A stretch of 45,833 nt of DNA from Thermodesulfobacteriota bacterium (lineage in GTDB: Bacteria > Desulfobacterota > Desulfobacteria > Desulfobacterales > JAUWMJ01), in assembly GCA_034189135.1 (NCBI GenBank), contig JAXHVO010000034.1:1-45833 (forward strand), written 5' to 3'. Position 1 is the stretch's first letter; the number at the start of each line of letters is the position of its first letter. Positions 42,597 to 45,833 of the stretch are shown here, in pieces. The translations under genes and the position numbers were made by a program. The notes below the pieces were generated by a model, which saw only the letters and a list, made by a program, of their open reading frames with translations, ran no database searches and was not told the DNA's origin.

Positions 42597-45344
42597 ATGA
42601 TTTTAACATGCAATAAATGCGGTATCGGTTTCAATTTTGATGAAACCCTTTTAAAAGAAACAGGTTCTAAAGTCCGGTGCTCAAAATGCAAAAATGTTTT
42701 TACTGCCTATCCCACTTCTTCACAAGGCCAGTCTGAAATGACCGACTTTGCCACAAAAGACGAGCCACCGTTTGCGCCGGATACTGAACCATCTCTCCAA
42801 ACGCCGGATGAAGACGGAATAGACCTTAAAAACGTTGACCTGGAAGAAATTGAAGGCATACTCGGCATGGACAATGAGCCTGATTCCGCAGAGACTTCAT
42901 CAGAAGGATCCGGTGAACTTGGCTTCGATTTCACCGCCGAAGAAGATAAAGAAGAAGCCACCCTGGAATCCACTCTTGAATCGGAAAAGACTGAAGAGCT
43001 TGATCTTGCTCAAATGGATAATATTCTAAAAGAAGACGAAATCTCCGAAGAGACATTGTCGCTGGATCTGTCGGATATGGAAAATATCCTTGAAGTAAAA
43101 GATGAACCGGCAGAAGAAACCGAATCATCTCAGGAGGAAGGTCTCGACCTCGAACTTGATCTTGACATTGATGAAAATGAAGGTGAGACCAGCCTGGAAT
43201 CCACTCTTGAGTCGGAAAAAACTGAAGAGATCGATCTGTCGGATATGGAAAATATTCTGGAAGTAAAAGATGAACCGGCAGAAGAAACCGAATCATCCCA
43301 GCAGGAAGATCTCGACTTCGAACTTGATCTTGACATTGATGAAAATGAAGGTGAGACCAAATTGGAATCCACTCTTGAGTCGGAAAAAACTGAAGATCTC
43401 GATCTTGCTGAAATGGATAGTATCCCTGAAGAAGACGAAGAACCGGAGCCAGAAAGCGACCCCTCCGAAGATACCCTTGCGCTTGATCTTGATTTTGATA
43501 TTGATGAAATCTCTGACCAAGGTTCGCCCGATTTCGAACCCGACGAAACCGTTGCGCTAAATCTGTCTGATATGGACAATATCCTTGATGTAGAAGATGA
43601 ACCGGCCAAAGAAAGTGAGTCATCGGAGGAAGATGACTTTGACTTTGAACTGGATTTTGGCTCCGATCAAGATGAAGTGGTAAGTGATTCCGAACCTGAA
43701 GTCGATTTGGAAAAGACAGAAGATTTGGATCTTTCTGATTTTGAAAACATCCTTGATGAAGATAAACCGCCGGAGACTGAAAGCGAGTCAACCGATGACA
43801 CCCTCGGACTTGATCTTGATATTGATGAGATCTCCGACCAAGACGGATCCGATTCCGAACTGGAAGAAACCGTTGAAATGGATTTGTCGGATTCGGACAC
43901 TTCCCTTGAAATTGAAGATGAGGAATCCAAAAGCGCTGAACCGGCTGCAGATGATGATCTTGACTTTGAACTGGATCTTGATTTTGAAGATGAAAAGGAA
44001 TCCGACGACAAAACACCAAAAAGCACCGTTGCAGAAGCAGAAGCGCCGGATGAACTTGATTTTGAGCTGGATCTGGATATGGACGAAGCTGAAAGCATAA
44101 ATGACGCTGAACTAGAGCTAAAACCTGAATCGGAAGCCATTGAAGAACTCGATTTGCCTGATATGGAAGATGGAACCGGTACAATAGATCAGCAGGTTGC
44201 TGAAGACGTTTATGATGAAAAAACAGATGAACTTGATTTTGATTTAGACATGGTTACGGAAGAGGGCGAAGACACTGATAACGATTCGTTGGCCGTTGAA
44301 TTGGGAGATGCGGAAGAATTCGATTTATCTGATCTGGAAAGCGCTCTGGGTGAAAATGATAAAGAGATTGAAGAAGATGCTTCTGCTGAAGAATTGGAAG
44401 AGCTTGAGTTGGATTTAGATATGGTGGATGAAGTCACGGACGTCCCCGATGATAACGCATCGGAAATACAGCTGGAATCAACAGAAAAATTCGATCTGTC
44501 TGATATTGATAGCATGATCGATACAGATGAAAAAACAAAACCACAGGATGAGGAGCCAGAGGAAGTGGAGCTGGATTTTGAAATTGATGGGAGCGCCCAG
44601 GATCTTCTGGTAGAAGATGAAACGATTGAAGAACAACTTGTTTCACCCCAAAAAGAAAAACTTGATGATACTTTTGATATGGGAGCGGTGGAATACGAAT
44701 CCGAAGCTGAAGATGTGGAAGCTTTTACGGATTCAAAAAAAGCAAAACCCTATGCAACCAGAAAAAAACCAGCGGGTAAGAAGCGGCTGAGCGCGCCGAT
44801 GCGTATATTGCTGATCCTGGTTCTTCTGGTGGGAGGCGCTTACGGGGCCCAGCAGATTTTAAACAGCATGGGGATAAAGATTTCTGTGACCGACGCTATC
44901 CGAGAAATACCTTTAGTGGGGGATCTGCTTCAACCTGATGTTAAAGACATTGGCAACCTTTCTATGAATATTTTTGAAAGGTCCGTAAACGGTAAATTTG
45001 TAGAAAATCCGAAAATAGGAACCCTTTTCGTGGTCACCGGTAAAATTAAAAACGAATACAAGCATTCCCGGCGTCATATAAGAATGACAGGCAAACTCTA
45101 TAAACAGGGCAAAGCACTGGTAAAAACAGAAACGGTTTATTGTGGAAATTTATTATCAGAAACAGAGCTTAAAAGTCTTAACCAAACGGCCATTATTAAG
45201 CGACTGAAAAACCGCCTGGGTGATAAAAGAATAAATCTAAATGTTAAAAGCGGCCAGGTGCTCCCGTTTATGATTGTATTTTCAAACCTTCCGAGTGGTC
45301 TGGAAGAATATTCCGTTCAGGTAGCGGGATCGGGGAAGTCTTAG
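42597..45344 (+). CDS. Zinc-ribbon (MJ0042) protein with acidic repeats, one membrane span and a DUF3426 C-terminus
   Basis: This 915-residue protein begins with an MJ0042-type zinc ribbon (Cys5, Cys8, Cys28, Cys31). Residues 40-715 are extremely rich in Asp, Glu, Ser and Leu, with repeated motifs such as LDLSDMENIL and LDFELDLDID. A single membrane helix near 737-757 (MRILLILVLLVGGAYGA) follows, then a C-terminal region (about 775-915) of DUF3426 type. The layout suggests an N-terminal cytoplasmic region and an outside C-terminus. DNA at 43065-43232 and 43233-43400 forms two nearly identical 168-bp (56-codon) tandem units. Function is unknown; homologues are usually annotated only by the zinc ribbon. 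Confidence 0.8.
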   Translation: MILTCNKCGIGFNFDETLLKETGSKVRCSKCKNVFTAYPTSSQGQSEMTDFATKDEPPFAPDTEPSLQTPDEDGIDLKNVDLEEIEGILGMDNEPDSAETSSEGSGELGFDFTAEEDKEEATLESTLESEKTEELDLAQMDNILKEDEISEETLSLDLSDMENILEVKDEPAEETESSQEEGLDLELDLDIDENEGETSLESTLESEKTEEIDLSDMENILEVKDEPAEETESSQQEDLDFELDLDIDENEGETKLESTLESEKTEDLDLAEMDSIPEEDEEPEPESDPSEDTLALDLDFDIDEISDQGSPDFEPDETVALNLSDMDNILDVEDEPAKESESSEEDDFDFELDFGSDQDEVVSDSEPEVDLEKTEDLDLSDFENILDEDKPPETESESTDDTLGLDLDIDEISDQDGSDSELEETVEMDLSDSDTSLEIEDEESKSAEPAADDDLDFELDLDFEDEKESDDKTPKSTVAEAEAPDELDFELDLDMDEAESINDAELELKPESEAIEELDLPDMEDGTGTIDQQVAEDVYDEKTDELDFDLDMVTEEGEDTDNDSLAVELGDAEEFDLSDLESALGENDKEIEEDASAEELEELELDLDMVDEVTDVPDDNASEIQLESTEKFDLSDIDSMIDTDEKTKPQDEEPEEVELDFEIDGSAQDLLVEDETIEEQLVSPQKEKLDDTFDMGAVEYESEAEDVEAFTDSKKAKPYATRKKPAGKKRLSAPMRILLILVLLVGGAYGAQQILNSMGIKISVTDAIREIPLVGDLLQPDVKDIGNLSMNIFERSVNGKFVENPKIGTLFVVTGKIKNEYKHSRRHIRMTGKLYKQGKALVKTETVYCGNLLSETELKSLNQTAIIKRLKNRLGDKRINLNVKSGQVLPFMIVFSNLPSGLEEYSVQVAGSGKS

Positions 45345-45524
45345 AAAAAAGTCTCCGGTTCAGGGTAAAAACGTGATTAAAAAAAATATTGCCTTTGGAA
45401 TTGTTAAGACAAAGCTTTTCTCTTCGCCAGCCGGATTTCACCTCGATTTAGATTAAAACTGTGTTCAACAATCCGATATGAACCTGAGACCATTATAAAA
45501 TGGTACATTTGGTTGGTTTTCCAC

Positions 45525-45553
45525 TTGACTATGTTAAAACAGACTGTTAGAGA
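45525..45553 (+). promoter_or_regulatory. Possible tRNA promoter
   Basis: TTGACT at 45525-45530 and TAGAGA at 45548-45553 are 17 bp apart, about 30 bp before the tRNA gene. The -10 box is poor. Confidence 0.35.
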
Positions 45554-45584
45554 AAGCGCTATTAAAATTTGAGAAAAAAATAAT

Positions 45585-45661
45585 GGCGATGTAGCTCAGG
45601 TGGTCAGAGCATGCGGCTCATATCCGCAGTGTCCGGGGTTCAAGTCCCTGCATCGCCACCA
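45585..45661 (+). tRNA. tRNA-Met (anticodon CAT)
   Basis: The 77 bases fold as a cloverleaf: acceptor GGCGATG/CATCGCC, D-stem GCTC/GAGC, anticodon stem TGCGG/CCGCA with loop CTCATAT (anticodon CAT), T-stem CGGGG/CCCTG with loop TTCAAGT, and an encoded CCA. A CAT anticodon can also belong to an Ile tRNA whose C34 is modified to lysidine, or to initiator tRNA. The acceptor ends with a normal G-C pair, so it is not the initiator; elongator Met is the most likely. Confidence 0.9.
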
Positions 45662-45721
45662 AATTAAAATCTGAAGCGTTCCAATTAAGTCCAAAACCCC
45701 ATGATTATATTAGAGTCATGA

Positions 45722-45790
45722 CCTCCGGCCCAGCCGGAGGCTTGCATAAAGCCCTATAAGGGCATCGATACTGATAACCCCTTAAGGGGT
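45722..45790. repeat. Triple-hairpin intergenic element after the tRNA gene
   Basis: Three palindromes follow each other: CCTCCGGC-CCA-GCCGGAGG (45722-45740), GCCCTATAAGGGC (45751-45763) and ACCCCTTAAGGGGT (45777-45790). The arrangement resembles REP-type elements mobilised by Y1-type transposases, but no transposase gene is in view. Confidence 0.6.
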
Positions 45791-45833
45791 ATTATTGTGT
45801 TAAAATTACTGTTCTGCGACCAAATCCATTTTT

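Noticed and set aside
42931-44184. Long minus-strand ORF (417 codons) across the acidic-repeat gene
   Set aside because: It is a shadow of the repetitive GAA/GAT-rich coding strand; its Pro/Gln/His/Arg-rich, low-complexity product mirrors the repeats, and no start signal is seen.
1-45833. CRISPR array, prophage or integrated plasmid
   Set aside because: No regular spaced repeats, cas, integrase, portal, terminase, replication or conjugation genes are visible.

Overview
The window looks like chromosome from an anaerobic Desulfobacterota bacterium, probably a sulfate-reducing Desulfobacterales. This is inferred from gene content, not from a marker gene: LIV-type uptake genes next to an acyl-CoA ligase, DUF169, DUF2889 and DUF362-ferredoxin proteins, a short CstA, many two-component proteins, and several families of short intergenic palindromic repeats. 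There are no phage genes, transposase genes or CRISPR arrays. One tRNA gene, with anticodon CAT, lies near the right end.

Left part (0.2-10.7 kb). A fused HAD phosphatase/AIR-synthase-like protein on the minus strand ends at a strong terminator. A B12-binding-type radical SAM protein with TPR repeats follows. Next is an acyl-CoA island: a methylglutaconyl-CoA-hydratase-like crotonase behind a promoter with a TetR-type operator, an HMG-CoA-lyase-like protein with an altered active site, and four genes of poorly known families (DUF6125-like, DUF2889, DUF2889 fused to PHP, DUF169 fused to dephospho-CoA kinase). Two direct copies of a roughly 110-bp repeat with short inverted ends bracket these last four genes.

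Middle part (11-19.6 kb). A Roadblock-like small protein precedes a LytS/BtsS-type sensor kinase. A CstA-family transporter follows behind a 307-bp leader that holds a 7-codon ORF, a long hairpin and spaced direct repeats. Then come a membrane protein, a small protein coupled to an ArsA/Get3-like ATPase, a LytTR response regulator and a zinc alcohol dehydrogenase. By analogy with E. coli BtsS-BtsR-BtsT, this may be a pyruvate or carboxylate sensing and uptake system. A separate receiver-domain protein lies on the minus strand.

Minus-strand block (19.9-30.0 kb). An acyl-CoA ligase sits with a full LIV-type ABC transporter (ATPases livF and livG, permeases livM and livH, binding protein). The transporter genes overlap tightly, and together they suggest uptake and CoA activation of an organic or branched-chain acid. 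A cytoplasmic hybrid sensor kinase and a small unknown protein follow.

Right part (30.4-45.8 kb). This holds a metallo-beta-lactamase hydrolase, an exported TPR protein next to a CHASE2 Ser/Thr kinase, NAD synthetase, a DUF362 ferredoxin protein, a YhcC-like radical SAM protein, MnmG, a DnaJ/CbpA chaperone, hypoxanthine phosphoribosyltransferase, and a large acidic-repeat zinc-ribbon membrane protein. The tRNA gene and a triple-hairpin element end the window.

All assignments come from reading motifs by eye. No database search was run.
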